Assembly (NCBI GenBank): GCA_963555705.1
Contig: OY743169.1
Span: forward strand, 49,032,124-49,096,123
Length of the DNA stretch: 64,000 nt
From: Ligustrum vulgare
Taxonomy: Eukaryota; Streptophyta; Magnoliopsida; Lamiales; Oleaceae
Direction: 5' to 3'
The notes under the pieces were generated by a model that was not told where the DNA came from, did not search any database, and was given only the letters and a program-made list of their open reading frames with translations. Shown in pieces: positions 23,318 through 36,129 of this stretch (the first letter of the stretch is position 1; each line of letters begins with the position of its first letter). Position numbers and translations under genes: made by a program.

Positions 23318-23946
23318 TGTTATAAAAATATTGTTCAAATATATATGAGATGAATATATCAAAGTATAAGATAGAAAAGTGCAAAAATCGGGTCAAAAAA
23401 GATGAAAATCGGTCTAAAAAGAGTAAAAACTGAACTAAATAGATCGGTTGGACCAAACCGGATAGATAGGGTAGACCAGACTGGACTAACTAGTTTAGAA
23501 AAAAATATGAACCAGGCGATTGCTTGGTTCATGGTAAGGTGATCTCTTGGTTTAAGCGATTTTGAATCTGCTTAAGGATTCGAGCATCATGCAATCGCAT
23601 GGTCTTTAAACTACGCGATCGCATGGTTAAAAAATTTGACCTGACAGACAATTCCAGAATTTTCAATGCATATTTTCATCAACTTTTAACACTCTTTTGT
23701 GAAGATTTGTGCGAATCATGAACGGGGGTGATGAAATTCTATAAATAGGGATAGAATTCATGTTTTTCAAGGTAAGATTAACATTATTACATTGAGATTG
23801 TCGCCTAAAAATTCTTGTTCTTCAAACTTGGAATCTCTTCACACTGCTCTTCTTGTTCCTTCTATCCAAGTATTCAATTGTGCTATTTGAAACTTGGTTC
23901 AAGGCTTGAAATTCGTTAAAGCAATTTTCTTGTAGGCCTCTTAGCA
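23318..23946 (+). repeat. Copia 5' LTR
   Basis: Starts TGTTATAAAAATATTG and shares long stretches with 28616-29210 (for example CTATAAATAGGGATAGAATT, a TATA-like promoter region). The 3' limit is placed where the two copies stop matching, at GGCCTCTTAGCA. It could be longer, because no clear primer-binding site follows. Contains GCAATCGCATGG-type repeats. Confidence 0.7.
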
Positions 23947-24132
23947 TTCTCATTACAAGTGGACGCAAATTTAGCTTATAGGATAACATGCTTTACGATT
24001 CAAGTCTTTATTTCTCTTTGTTATTTCCTATAACCTTCTTGGTTCTTTGTTAAAGTTTGTACCTACTTCATATAGCGGATATTATCACTACGAGGAAGGG
24101 ATTTTCTCAACATTCTAAAAGCTAAATTTGAT

Positions 24133-25074
24133 ATGGCAACCAAAGAGGACAAAACTATGGCTACAGTCAAACTCATGAATCAAGACTCGGTATGGTTGGA
24201 TCATTTTGATGGTTCAAACTTCACAAGGTGGCAAGAAAAAATCAAGTTCTTACTTATGGTGTTGAAAATCTTCTACATACTTGATCCTAATTTGGAAGAT
24301 CTACCCGAACCATCCAACAAAGACACGGAACAAACAATGATTGATCGAAAGAAGCAAGAAGAAGATGAACTTATATGTCGTGGTCACATTTATCGGATCG
24401 TCTCTATGACTTGTACACCAACACAAAATATGCAAAAGAATTATTGAATGCACTTGAAAACAAATACAAGGCCAAAGAAGAAGGTACTACCAAGTTCCTA
24501 ATTTCAAGGTATTTTGATTTCAAGTTTTTGGAAAATGTTCCCCTATTACCCCAAGTGCATGAATTACAAGTGATTATCAATAAAGTTAAAGCGGTGAAGA
24601 TAGAACTTCCGGAATCATTTCAAGTAGATGCAAATATTGAAAAATTTCCTTCTACTTGGAGAGGATAGGAAGAAACTTCTTCATAACTCCAAAGACTTTT
24701 CATTGGAGAAAATTCAAAAACATCTCCAAATTGAGGAAGAGTCGAGGGTACAAGATGGGATTGAAAATTCTCATGTTGGCACTTCTAAAGCCAATGCCTT
24801 GGAGAACAAAAAAGTGATCAAATTAAACAAGAGAAAGTTTACTATGGACAACAATAACAAATTCAAAAAGAAGCCCAAGGGAGAATGCTTTATTTGTAGA
24901 AAATTCAGCCACTTTGCGAAAGATCGCCGACATAGAAAACAAAGAAATATTGGAGGCAAGGTTAATTCCATTAACAAGGATGAAATTGTTGCTACTATAA
25001 GCGAAATAAATTCTGTCAAAAGAAAACTTTCGGGATGGTGGTATGATACATGCGCCACCGTTCATGTTTGCTAA
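24133..25074 (+). pseudogene. Copia gag and start of protease
   Basis: The ATG at 24133 opens a gag of UBN2/Retrotran_gag type: SVWLDHFDGSNFTRWQEKIK near residue 20. A frameshift near 24440 moves the frame (LLNALENKYKAKEEGTTKFL), and a second near 24660 leads to the nucleocapsid. There the zinc knuckle reads CFICRKFSHFAKDRR: the CCHC pattern has lost its last Cys (now Arg). The protease signature appears as WWYDTCATVHVC, with the Gly after the catalytic Asp-Thr changed to Cys, then a stop. All of this marks a dead copy. Confidence 0.85.
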
Positions 25075-25359
25075 GACAAATCACTTTGCAAGACTTATCA
25101 AGAAACTGATGATGGTCAACAAATACAAATGGAAAATGAACATTGTTCAAAAGTCATAGGCAAAAGGAATGTTGATCTTCAATTCACATCCGAAAAAGTT
25201 GTTACTCTTACAAATGTCTTACATGCGCCGGATATGAATAGAAACTTTGTAAGTGGTGATTTGTTGGGAAAATCGTGCATCAAGTGTATTTTTGACTAGG
25301 GAAAACTTGTATTATCCTGCAATGGTTTATTTGTTGGAAAAGGCCATTCTACTAATGGA

Positions 25360-26250
25360 ATGGTCAAATTGTGTACTATTGACGATACTATCAATAAAAT
25401 AAATTCTTCTTACTTTATTTGCACTTTAAATTTATGGCATGATAGGTTAGGGCACATTGGTTATTCTACACTGCATAGAATGTTAAAAAATGGCATGCTA
25501 TCTTGTGAATTTACAAAGAATGAAAAATGTGGAATTTGCACTAAGTCCAAAATGATTAAAAATCTTTTCAAAGTGTAGAGAGATCATCTAACATTCTTGA
25601 CTTAGTTCATATTGATATTTGTGAGCTTAATGGTATGTTAACTAGAGGTGGCAATAGATACTTCATAACTTTCATTGATGATTATTCTAGATTTTGCTAT
25701 GTTTATTTGATGAAACATAAAGATGAGGCTTTTGTTTAAAGGATATAAAAATGAAGTAGGAAATTATCCATAGGATAAAAGGATTAAAGTTCTTAGAAGT
25801 GATAGAGGTGGTGAATATTTTTCAAAAGAATTTGATATTTTATATGAAGAGCATGGTGTTATACATAAATATAGTGCACCTAGAACACCGGAACAAAATG
25901 GCTTGGTAGAAAGAAAAAATAGGACCTTAGTTGAGATGGTAAATGATATGCTAACAAGGTCAAAATTGCCTAATAATTTATGGAGAGAGACTTTACTTAC
26001 CACGTGTCACATTAGGAATAGGATTCCTTCTAAGAAACTTAATGTTTCACCTTATGAATTATGGAAAAATAGAAAACCTAACATTGGATATTTTAAAGTG
26101 GGGGTGTTTGGCTTATTGTAAAAACACCAATCCTAGTAGGACAATACTAGGACCAAGAGGGATCGAAAGTTCCTTTGTTGGATATGCTATAAATAGAAAA
26201 GCATATAGGTTACTTGATCTAATATCCAATGTAATTATAGAATCATGAAA
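25360..26250 (+). pseudogene. Copia integrase, broken
   Basis: The zinc-binding front part is intact at 25360-25578: LWHDRLGHIGYSTLHRML and CGICTKSKM supply the HHCC pattern. The catalytic core follows with shifts: HIDICELNG, RYFITFIDDYSRFCYVYLMK (first Asp), a gap with a small deletion near 25740, then ERKNRTLVEMVNDMLTRSKL (catalytic Glu region changed by shifts) and FVGYAINRKAYRLLDL. Confidence 0.85.
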
Positions 26251-26479
26251 TGTTGAATTTTAGAGCATTCATTAAGTGTTGATGAAATCCTCAAAATTCA
26301 ATGGAAGTTTGAATAAAATTCTAGCTTCTAATAAATCACTAGAAACATCTTCTCAAGATGTGATTGAGTCTAGTGAGCCTCGAAGAAGAAAGAGATCTCG
26401 TAAGGAGAAGGTGTTAGGACACAATGAGATTGATTCTCAAAGGATTTCCCTATACTTGGTTGAAGCAAGTAAGGAAGAT

Positions 26480-27497
26480 ATAATAAGAACAATTCCATAT
26501 GTTCTTCAAATTGATAGTGATCTAAAACCTATAAAGAAGCAATAACTTCTAGAGATAGCACATTTTTGAAAGATGCTATCAGTGATGTAATGGATTCTAT
26601 AATGTCCAGCAATACTTGGAAGATTATTGAATTACCGGCTGGATCAAAAGTCATTAGTTGCAAGTGGGTATTTCGAAGGAAATATAATACCGATGGTTCA
26701 ATCCAAACTTATAAAGCTAGATTAGTTGCTAAATATTTTCGACAAAAGGAAGGAATAGATTACTTTGCCACACTATGCACCCATAGTTAGAATTACTGCG
26801 ATTAGAATTATTTTTACATTATCTTCTATATATGATTTATATGTGTATCAAATGGATGTTAAGATTGTATTTTTAAATGGAGAATTGGATGAAGAAGTTT
26901 ATATGGAAAAACCAGAGGTGTCATTCTTCCGGTTAATTAAAATAAAGTTTCTAAACTTGTTAAATCATTATAAGGTTTAAATCAAGCTCCTAAAAAATGG
27001 ATGAGAAATTTGATAATGCAATTATGTCTTTTGGTTTTTCACATTATACGATAGATAAATGTTTAAATATAAAAAAATGTGATAAACATGCTATATACAT
27101 ATGTTTATATGTGAATGACATGTTGATTATAAGTAATCACATAGACAATATAAAAGAAACAAAGAGGTTTCTATCATCAACGTTCAAAATGAAAGATCTT
27201 GGTCAAGTAGATACCATATTGGGTATAAAAGTGATCAAGAATGATTTGAGGTTTGCATTAACTCAATCACATTATATTGAGAATGTGATTGAAAAGTTCA
27301 TATACTTGAGCATTAAAGTGGCAAATACTCCATTTGACTCAAGTATCAAACTTGTAAAGAATGTTGGAAGAGCTATTTGGCAACTTGAGTATGCAAGTGC
27401 AATTGGAAGTCTTATGTATGTTGCTGAAAGTACAAGATCAGACATTGCATTTACTGTAAGTAAACTTAGTAGGTTTACAAGCAGTCCAAGTGTTTAG
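26480..27497 (+). pseudogene. Copia reverse transcriptase, broken
   Basis: Pieces in several frames: SKVISCKWVFRRKYNTDGSI, YQMDVKIVFLNGELDEEVYM, MDEKFDNAIMSFGFSHYTID and DLGQVDTILGIKV. The catalytic box reads YVNDML instead of YVDDML, so one of the two essential Asp residues is lost. Open stretches lie at 26566-26790, 26765-26980 and 26997-27497. Confidence 0.87.
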
Positions 27498-28060
27498 CAT
27501 TGGAAAGCAATTGGAAGAGCTCTTGGTTATTTAAAGAGAAATAAAAATCTTGTAATTCAATATTCCAAATTTCAAGCTATACTTGAAGGATATACCGATG
27601 CAAGTTAGATATCAAGTGTTGGTGAAAACAAATCAACCTCGGGATGGTTGTTTACACTTGGAGGAGGTGCTGTTTCTTGGAGATCTAAGAAATAAACAAT
27701 GATTACGCATTCCATCATGGAGTCAGAGTTTGTGGCATTAGCTGAAATATGAAAAGAATGGAGTGGCTTAAGGATCTTCTTTATGAAATACCATTAGATA
27801 CGAAGAACGAGTCTTCAATATCTATACTATGCGATAATCAAGTTACTCTAGCAAGGGCTTATAATGAAGTCGACAATGTAAAGTCTAGACGTAAGAGTCT
27901 TATACACGATTACATAAGAAAATTAATAAAGGATGGAATAATTTCACTTATTTATGTAAGATCAAGTGAAAAATTGCTGATCCATCCACAAAACCTCTTA
28001 CCAAAGAGTTGGTGAGACAAACATCGAGTAGGATGGTGCTTAAACTCCTAATATAAAATT
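27498..28060 (+). pseudogene. Copia RNase H, broken
   Basis: Contains GGGAVSWRSKK-like and [18 protein letters not shown] segments with stops, and the closing HPQNLLPKSW in a shifted frame of the usual DPLTKPL. End of the polyprotein. Confidence 0.8.
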
Positions 28061-28615
28061 CATCAATGACGGAAAGCCTACCTGCTATTACGAAATGAGT
28101 AATTTATGGATTCAAATGGTAACAACAAGTCATTCGATAAGTGAATTGTTACAGCACTTAGTAAATAATTTTAAAAGCTATATCCTAAAGATGTAAGTGC
28201 TGGGTTAACTGTTGGAGGGTTGAATAAATCTTAAAGAAATTTAGTACTTAGTACAAGTGTCTTTAATAAGTTACCAAGATACTATAAGAATTCTCCTATA
28301 TGAAATTAGAAGTGGTGCCACTTCAAAGAAAGTTGGAGTTACTTTCTGAAAAGTTCATGAACTTGGATGGGCACAAGGTCATTAACGCGCCAAAATAAAA
28401 TTTTGTGGAACATATTGAGCTAGAATGTTTGTGTATGCGATATCGTTTGTAACATCACAAGGGATAACTGGTTCAAAGCTAATGCTACCTGGGATCTCGA
28501 TATTATTTTCCAATGTTAGCACTAATTTAATGTTTAAATCGAAAGATACCTTATCTTATGCATGACATCGTTTATGATTCTAAGTTGAGTTTCTATATCT
28601 GAACAAGTGGAGGAT
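28061..28615 (+). other. Copia 3' untranslated region
   Basis: Non-coding tail of the element, ending in GTGGAGGA, a polypurine tract next to the 3' LTR. Confidence 0.65.
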
Positions 28616-29210
28616 TGTTATATAAATGTTCAAATATATATGACATGAATATATAAAAGTTTAAGATGGAAAGGTGCAAAAATCGAGTCAAAAAAGGTGA
28701 AAACTAGTCCTAAAAGAGTAAAAACTGGACTATATAGACCGGTTGGAGCGAACCCAACAAACAGGACTGGACTAACTAGTCCGGACAAAAATATGAACCA
28801 AGCGATCGCTTGGTGTAAGCAATTTTGAATCTTCTTAAGGATTTGAGCATCATGCAATCGCATGGTCTTTAACCATTCGATCGCATGGTTAAAAAATTCG
28901 ATCATTGGCAAAAAATTCCATAATTTTCAATGCACCTTTTCATCAACTTTTACACTCTTTTGTGAAGAATTGTGTGAATCACGAACAGGGGTAATGGGAT
29001 TCTATAAATAGGGATAGAATTCATGTTTTTCAACATAAGATTAACATTATTACATTGAGATTATCTCCTAAAAATTCTTGTTCTTCAAACTTGGAATTTC
29101 TTCACATCACTCTTCTTGTTCCTACTAGCCAAGTATTCAATTGTGCTATTTGAAACTTGGTGCGAGCTTGAAATCCGCTAAAACAATTTGCTTGTTAGGC
29201 CTCTTTGTCA
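28616..29210 (+). repeat. Copia 3' LTR
   Basis: Pairs with 23318-23946. Starts TGTTATATAAATG and is last matched at GGCCTCTTTGTCA. Contains the palindromic words AAGCGATCGCTT and CATGCAATCGCATGG. Confidence 0.75.
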
Positions 29211-31270
29211 CTAGAAAAAAAAAAAGAAATATTAATAGAGTGTTAGGTAACAGTGTAAAAAATTGTTTATAAGCTAACTTTTTAACACAATTTCACAAAC
29301 GACTTTTTAACCTCACACTTTTTTCTCTCCAATTTTTAACTACATATTTTACTTAGAAAAGAAATACAAAAGAAACCATGCCACTGCCGCCGAACATACT
29401 GTAAAGTCTCATAAAATATTAATCTAATTAATGTACGAAAAAAGTCAAGCTATCTTTGTTTTTCAAAGTTAATGTATAGTTTTTCAAATGCATTAGTTTC
29501 TTTTATTTTTTATAAAGAAATTAATGATGAATATTATTGCATTTCAATCTAAGTTAGTTTATGAATTATAAACATTTGATATAAATGCATCCAGTCATTT
29601 TTGGAAAGTATTTAAGGTGAGAAAATAAAAATGGCAGCTATTTTGCTTTAATATATAGTAAGTATAGAAGTATAGATAGATTCTAATAAATAAACTTGAA
29701 ATAATAATTATATAAGAATTTAATTTTAAATATTAATAAAATTGCAAAAATTTAAATCCATATTTGGACTACATAAATAAATATTTCAAAATATAGTGAA
29801 TACATGTTTATTTTTTTAATGCCTATAATTTAATACATACTTTTGGTGATTATACTATTATCTTGAAATAAAAAAATATGCACTATGAGTGTCAAATCGA
29901 TGATCGCAACAAGAGCTTTAATACTAACTCACAAGTGAGAGTCAACTGAAACATACCATCCCTAAAATCATATCAAAGATTAAATGTAAAAGTTTTATTT
30001 TGAAAAATTTAAAAAAATTATAAAAAAATTTTTGAAAAACAACAATAGGAATTGAGAGTAGTAATAATTTTTAATTTTAGATTTTTTGATATTATTTTCA
30101 AGATATAAATAAATCTTTATATAAAACTAGATTTTTATATAAAAATTAAATATACACAAGATATAAAATATCATAGCAATAATATTTTTTAATGTTAGAA
30201 TTACAAATTCAAAGAAAATATAGATTATTGTTGTTAATTATATTTGTTATTATAATTTATTTCAAAACTTTAAATACTAAAAGCATTTTAACCATGAAAA
30301 ATTGTTCTAAAATTTTATATTAATAATGAAATAAAAAAAAATTGAAGAATGAAAAGAAAAATTAATTTTTAGAATGGATATATTATTTAATAAAAAATAA
30401 AATAATAAAAGTGTATGGTATTTACAAAATGGAACGTCCACGTGTGGACTATATTCTATGTACAATTTCTTTAAGAGGAATCGAAGAAAGAGTCGTTCAA
30501 AAAATAAAAAATAAAAAGGAAAAAAAAAGGAAAGGAAAGAGTTCATGTTGAATCCCACATTAAATGAAAATGTTGAAAAAGAGAGTTCAATACCTTACAT
30601 ATAGGCTGTTGGAAAAGGCAAATTTGAGTTGTTGAGGCTGTAAATTTATGCCCTGTGACTGAAGTTTAATTTTAATTTTTTTAATTTTATTTTATTTTAA
30701 AAAGTCTTGGAAGTCGACCTGTAAGATTTCGTAAACTAGGTACCTGGTTTGCGGGTTTTTTTGAAAATCGGTCGGGTCGACTAGTTTTTTCTTATTCGAC
30801 TTTTTAACATTTTACGATTCACTTTTTGAACTAGGTCACGGATTTACCGATTGGATCCAACCGTTTGTTTTGGGTTTAATAACATTGTTTATTATTATAA
30901 AGAGATATAATGAAAATATGTATTAAAGACTTTAATATTTGTTTTTTTCATTTTAAGCTTTAAATCAATTTAAATATCAATATTTAAATAAATTTCTTGG
31001 AACGGTAAATATAAGAGATGTAAAAATAAAAAATAAAATTAATGAAAGTGTAGTTATACATTTTTTTGTAATTAATTGTCTTCCTTCGTTTTTAATTTTT
31101 ATTAAGTATTTATTTCATATGTTAACATATAAATTTGATATATGTGAATAAAGTATGATAATTATCAGGTTTGAGAATATGGATTGTCAAAGTGTTAGAA
31201 GCTTACATGTTATTTCTCAAGTATTGTACACAAAAATTTTAGAGGTTATCGAAGTTTTGTCGTTTTCAAC
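29211..31270. other. AT-rich spacer, no gene seen
   Basis: About 2 kb of very AT-rich sequence with A/T runs and no recognisable coding. 30715-30880 has GGTCGGGTCGAC- and ACCGATTGGATCC-like words typical of degenerate MITEs. Confidence 0.45.
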
Positions 31271-31675
31271 AAGGTGGAGATTGTTAGACAAATTCTTAAA
31301 CAATTTCAAGTTTGAAGGACTTGTATTATAGGAAAGAATTTAGAAAACAATTTCATCATATCTTTGTATTTTTCTTATTTTGTTATTTTTAACTAAATAA
31401 CAAAAAGAACCCGGTGAATAAATAAAAGGGATTTTGATTCGATTTGCAAAAAAAAAAAAAAAAAAATTCTACACGTGAATATCAAAAGAATTTTTTTTTG
31501 TTTTTTTGTCGATAATTTTACTTAATAAAGATTCTCATCGTGTTTCATAAATAGTACATGTACACACACGAAAACCAATTTTTTCAGCAACGTGTTTCTC
31601 ACAATGTTGACGTGAGTACGGCAATAAAGATCTGTAATTTGTGTCTCATAACGAGATACTAATTTGAGGCTAACA
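31271..31675 (+). repeat. Probable copia 3' LTR remnant
   Basis: A purine tract AAGGTGGAGA (31271-31280) is followed at 31282 by TGTTAGACAAATTC, the usual arrangement of polypurine tract and LTR start in plant copia elements. A possible end is GAGGCTAACA at 31675. There is no coding sequence to its left. Confidence 0.45.
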
Positions 31676-34133
31676 ATGTAAGACGTAATTTTCATTCAGC
31701 TTATTTTGTCCAAAATGACGGGGGAGAGAGTTGAAAATGCTTGGATGTTAATGGAAAAATCAAAATTTGCCATTTCCCCCCCAAACAGTTCTTTTAAACG
31801 ATTGGACTTAAATCTTCTCAATTTCCCTTAACTACAATTTAATTTTTATTTATTAATTCATAATAATTTTTATTAAAAAGTTAATTAAAAAGTGAAATGT
31901 GCGACGACCTGTTGGTGACTTGATGCCATCAATAAAGATAAAATTACACTGATTTTTTTTTTTTTTTTTTTATAGGACAGTAAACTACAAATAATTTTGG
32001 AATAAAAAAAATGGATACTAATCTTTGAAAGTTATTTTCTGCTATATATTGTCTCAAATAATAATTTTTGTATGTTGATCCACGACTTTTTATACTTTTT
32101 AACCAAATATTTTCTAAAAAAAATAAAAAATAAATCATTATTCACAAAATCACTCTAAAAAATCAATATCAGACAAGGGCAAAATTTCACATGGTGAGCT
32201 ATGCTTCTTGTCATCATGTGCCTAGTTAGATATATTTTCCGAGTGTCCAGGATCGGATCAGCCCTTCTATTCATGAACCTGGTAACTGCCCGCGTAGAAA
32301 TTTGAATAATATGAACCCAGTTGGCTCACAAAACTTGAACGCAATCTAAGTCCACCTACTGGCCCATCTGGATCAAGTTCTTGTGGGTTGCGGCTCAATT
32401 CGGTTTATTCTGTGAATAAAAAATATTATTTTTAAAATTTAAAAACATGTTTATATATTTTAAATTACTAAATACAAAATAAACAAAATTATAAATTCAC
32501 ATTTTGATTATTTAATTTCTGCAGCATTATTATATTCTAAATCAATTGAGAAAAACCTATAATTTATATTAGGATTTTTAGAAGAAAAATCATGAGAATC
32601 CATAATACAGTAGATAGATTTTGAAATTTGAAAGGTATTCGTCAAGTGAGTGATAGATGATACTAAAGCAAGTTAAAATGATTGTAATATTCTTATCTTT
32701 TATATAGAAAATATAAATGTTATAAACGAAAGACAAACTGATGATAAACAATTTTAAAATAACATTAACAAGTGACAACACATTATTTAAAAAATATATA
32801 AAACTTGTGGCAGAGGCCGTTTGGCTCTCTTCACACGCAAAGACTGCATGCCTACAGCAAACTACTTTTTCAATTTTTATTTTTTTTTATAATATATTTT
32901 ACGGACTAGCAGATTAACCATTGGCCAATGAGGGTGTGAACCACCTAGATCGCGGTTCACACCTTTTTTATCCTTGTTGACTTGTTCGCCTTTAGATCTC
33001 TATAGTTAGATATTCAGCAAGGTCGTAGTCATTATCCAAACTAGCCCTTGACGAATCTAATGTCAAACTATATTTCAAACCTAAATTGTCCATCGAATAA
33101 TCTATTTTTCTATTCATATGTCCAGGGGCAGAGCCACTTTCAATACAGTGCAGACATGGAATTTGCACCCAGTATTGAATTTTTAAAGGGATAATTGCAC
33201 TTAATACTACTTTTACATCATTCAATAGAGTTTTACTTACATTAAAATTTCAACTAATTTTTAATTCTTTTCTTCTTCTTTTCAAATCCTACAATACTCC
33301 GACAAACGTAGCGTTACCAACATCATGACACCTCATTTTTTCTTCGAGGAGGCTCCAATGACCCACTCGGGATGGGTCTGTTGTTAAAAGATGTAACATT
33401 GAGCTTTCATCAATTCTATAATGTGTTTGATGAAATGTCTAATTGAATGTGATGAAAAGTATCATAAACAGCTTAAAGTTTCAGGGTGTGATACAAAAAT
33501 TACGCCTAATTATCATAAGAATTTGAAAAGTATCATGTTGTGATATTAGAAAATTTAAAAATATTATAAGTATCATATTTTGATACTTTAAAAGTAGCAA
33601 AAATATCATACTATTATACTTATTTTGAAGAACAAAATTTTTAAAATAAATTATTCTGTGATACTTTTAATGAGCATAAGTTTCAGTTATGATATCAAAA
33701 GTTGAGTATTTGTGCAAACGTCCGATTTTAAAACTATTTGGCTTTTTGGGGATTAAAGAAAGGGAAAAGTATATAACTACAAACCTAAAACTAACTTTTT
33801 AAAACTAACAAACTTAGAAATTCTTTTTTAAAAATCAAGTGTTAATTAGTAGTTAATAAATATATTATTGTATACTATAAAAATAATTATCCATTATATA
33901 TTAAATTAAAACTAATATAATATTTAAATAAAAACAACCATCAAAGAATAACTTGGCACCGTCCATCAACTACCCCACCCATACCCCCACCCTCCCCCAC
34001 CCACCCACCTCACCCCACCCAAGAAAATGATTTTTTTCTTCTACTTTTCCACACCCACCTGCCCCTGACCCTACCCCACCACCAGAACCCACATACCACA
34101 TCCCAAAAATGATTTTTCTTCTATTTTTCATAT
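31676..34133. other. AT-rich spacer, no gene seen
   Basis: Mostly A/T-rich. A hAT-like end CAGGGGCAGAGCCAC occurs at 33122-33136 without a partner. 33480-33700 repeats variants of AAGTATCAT-TTGTGATA. 33955-34100 is C-rich (CCCACCC repeated). Confidence 0.45.
33955..34105 (+). repeat. C-rich low-complexity tract
   Basis: Repeated CCCCACCC words in two blocks separated by a TTTTTCTTCTA stretch. The G-rich minus strand could form quadruplex-like structures. Confidence 0.75.
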
Positions 34134-34906
34134 TACCTTGGTATAGAAGTAAAGCAGAAAGAAGATGGCTTGTTCATTTCTCAAGAAGGTTATGCAAATG
34201 AGCTATTCAAGAAGGTCAAGATGAAATATTGCAAACCTGTAAGCATACCAATGGAATGTAAAGTTAAGTTATCGAAGCATGGTGAAGGTGAACATGTTAA
34301 TCTAACAACTTTCAGGAGTTTGTTTGGGAATCTGTAATACTTAACTTGTACAAGACCTAATATTCTCTTCGTCGTTGGGCTAGTTAGCCGTTACATGGAG
34401 GCTCCAACAACCACTCATCTGAAAGCAGCTAAGGGAATTCTTCGATACATCAAAGGTACAATCAATTTTGGACTATTCTATTCTCAATTTAATTATTATA
34501 GGCTCGTTGGATATTGTGATAGTGACTGGGCAGGAGATGTTGATGATAAAAAAAGAACAACTGTTTGTCAAAGAAGTAGCCAATTGTCACATTATTTACA
34601 TGTGAAGCTACATGTGTAGCTGCCACATCATGTGTGTGTCATGTGATTTGGCTAAGAAACCTCTTAAAGGAGTTGGGCATGTCTCAAAAGGAGCCAACTA
34701 AGATAATGATCGACAACAAATTAGCAATGGCCTTAGCAAAGAATCCAATCTATCATGATCGGAGCAAACACATTGATACACGCTATCACTATATAATAGA
34801 GTGCATCACAACACAGAATGTACAAATTAAGTATACAAAGTCTCAAGATCAAGTAGCTGATATCTTCACCAAATCACTCAAGCAAGAAGACTTCATCAAG
34901 TTATGA
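34134..34906 (+). pseudogene. Copia RT C-terminus and RNase H fragment
   Basis: A third copia remnant. It begins in the connection region (YLGIEVKQKEDGLFISQEGY in shifted frames) and continues with YANELFKKVKMKYCKPVSIP. One open stretch (34395-34619) reads MEAPTTTHLKAAKGILRYIKG and YCDSDWAGDVDDKKRTT, the RNase H entrance. A second (34634-34906) reads WLRNLLKELG, MIDNKLAMALAKNPIYHDR, SKHIDTRYHYI and IFTKSLKQEDFIKL, the end of the polyprotein. Only the last third of pol remains, and a frameshift near 34600 separates the pieces. Confidence 0.87.
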
Positions 34907-34943
34907 AGCTTACTTGGAATGACAAATCAAGTTTAAAGGGGAG

Positions 34944-35354
34944 TGTTGAATGATAAACTTGATTTGATCCAAGAATTATTGGATTCAAGACAAGTATCCA
35001 ATTAAATAAGTCCATTAGGCCTAATTTCTAGAAGCATGTTCTAGATAAATCTTAAGAAAATATCATGATATTTGTTGAGATGTTTTGTGGGGAGATTTCT
35101 AGAGTAGTAGATATTTTACGGTGATATTTTTAGATGAATAGATATTTTAGAAGATAATTATAGAGATGAGATTGTAACCATTAGATTAAATATGCGGTGG
35201 CATGATCCTAGCCGTTGGTTAAGGATGTGCTATTACTATCAATAGGGGAGAGTTCTATCATTTTGTATCAAGTCAAGTAATAAATTATCCTCTTCCATCA
35301 AGTTCTATAGCTTTCATATCTTCCCTTTTAATCTAATCTAGCCTTCCTTAAACA
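34944..35354 (+). repeat. Probable 3' LTR of the same copia
   Basis: Follows a polypurine tract (AAAGGGGAG, 34935-34943) and starts TGTTGAATGATAAACTTG. The end is only guessed (CCTTAAACA). No partner LTR is in the window. Confidence 0.5.
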
Positions 35355-36129
35355 TATTATCCTAGCGATCACCTAGAATTTTCTCGAGCAAATTGCTTGG
35401 GAAAAAGAGGACCCAAAGTTGTTTCCTTTTTAAACTCAATTTTTACTAGATTTTTGGGCTTGAACTCGATTTCTTGATGGCACAAAGTCATGAAAAATAG
35501 GATATACAACATCTAGGAGCCAACTTTGGGGATTGAAGAACAAGAGAATTGAATCAAGATGTATTCCGATGAAGATTCAACTCCATATTTTCGAGTGATG
35601 AATTCAACAACTTTTCATTATTTTATTTCAATAACTATGTTAGGCTAATTTGTCAATTGTTTTAGGATAAAAATGAAACTTTAATTTCAAAATTTTAATT
35701 TATGATCTTTATTTTGAAATCAAGACTATTTTCTGACTTTAACAATTAATATTTCTTTTTTATTCTGCAATTTGTAATCGATGATTGTATATCACTATCT
35801 TGTAAATTGCATTTGTAATAGAGATATGGGTGGATCACATATAGGAATACGTTTAATTCTACTTGAGAGAGATTGTTTAACAAATTAGGAACATTGATCT
35901 TCATTATCGAAGAATTATTGTCAATCAAATAACTTGGAATAAATAAGATAAAATAAAAGTGGATTATTGGTCTTAGTACTACTTCCCACATAAAATAAGA
36001 ACTCATTCAAAACAATTTTCAATAATTTATTTATTTCATTTATAATAATTTGATTTACATAGTCTAATTTGGTTTTTCAAAAACCAACCTTGAATTTAAG
36101 TGTTTTGGTTAAGGCTAAACTCTTGAAAT
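35355..36129. other. Non-coding, probable gypsy LTR/leader
   Basis: AT-rich with no coding. It may include the 5' LTR of the gypsy remnant that follows, but its limits could not be set. Confidence 0.35.

Larger units (their letters stand above)
23318..29210 (+). mobile_element. Ty1/copia element, nearly full length, decayed
   Basis: A copia retrotransposon with 5' LTR (from 23318), gag (24133-25074), protease, integrase (25360-26250), reverse transcriptase (26480-27497), RNase H (27498-28060) and 3' LTR (28616-29210). The two LTRs align throughout but differ at many sites, so the insertion is old. The polyprotein is broken by many frameshifts and stops. Its gene order (integrase before reverse transcriptase) is the copia order, and its phrases are close to those of the neighbouring copia at 18370-21739. 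Confidence 0.88.
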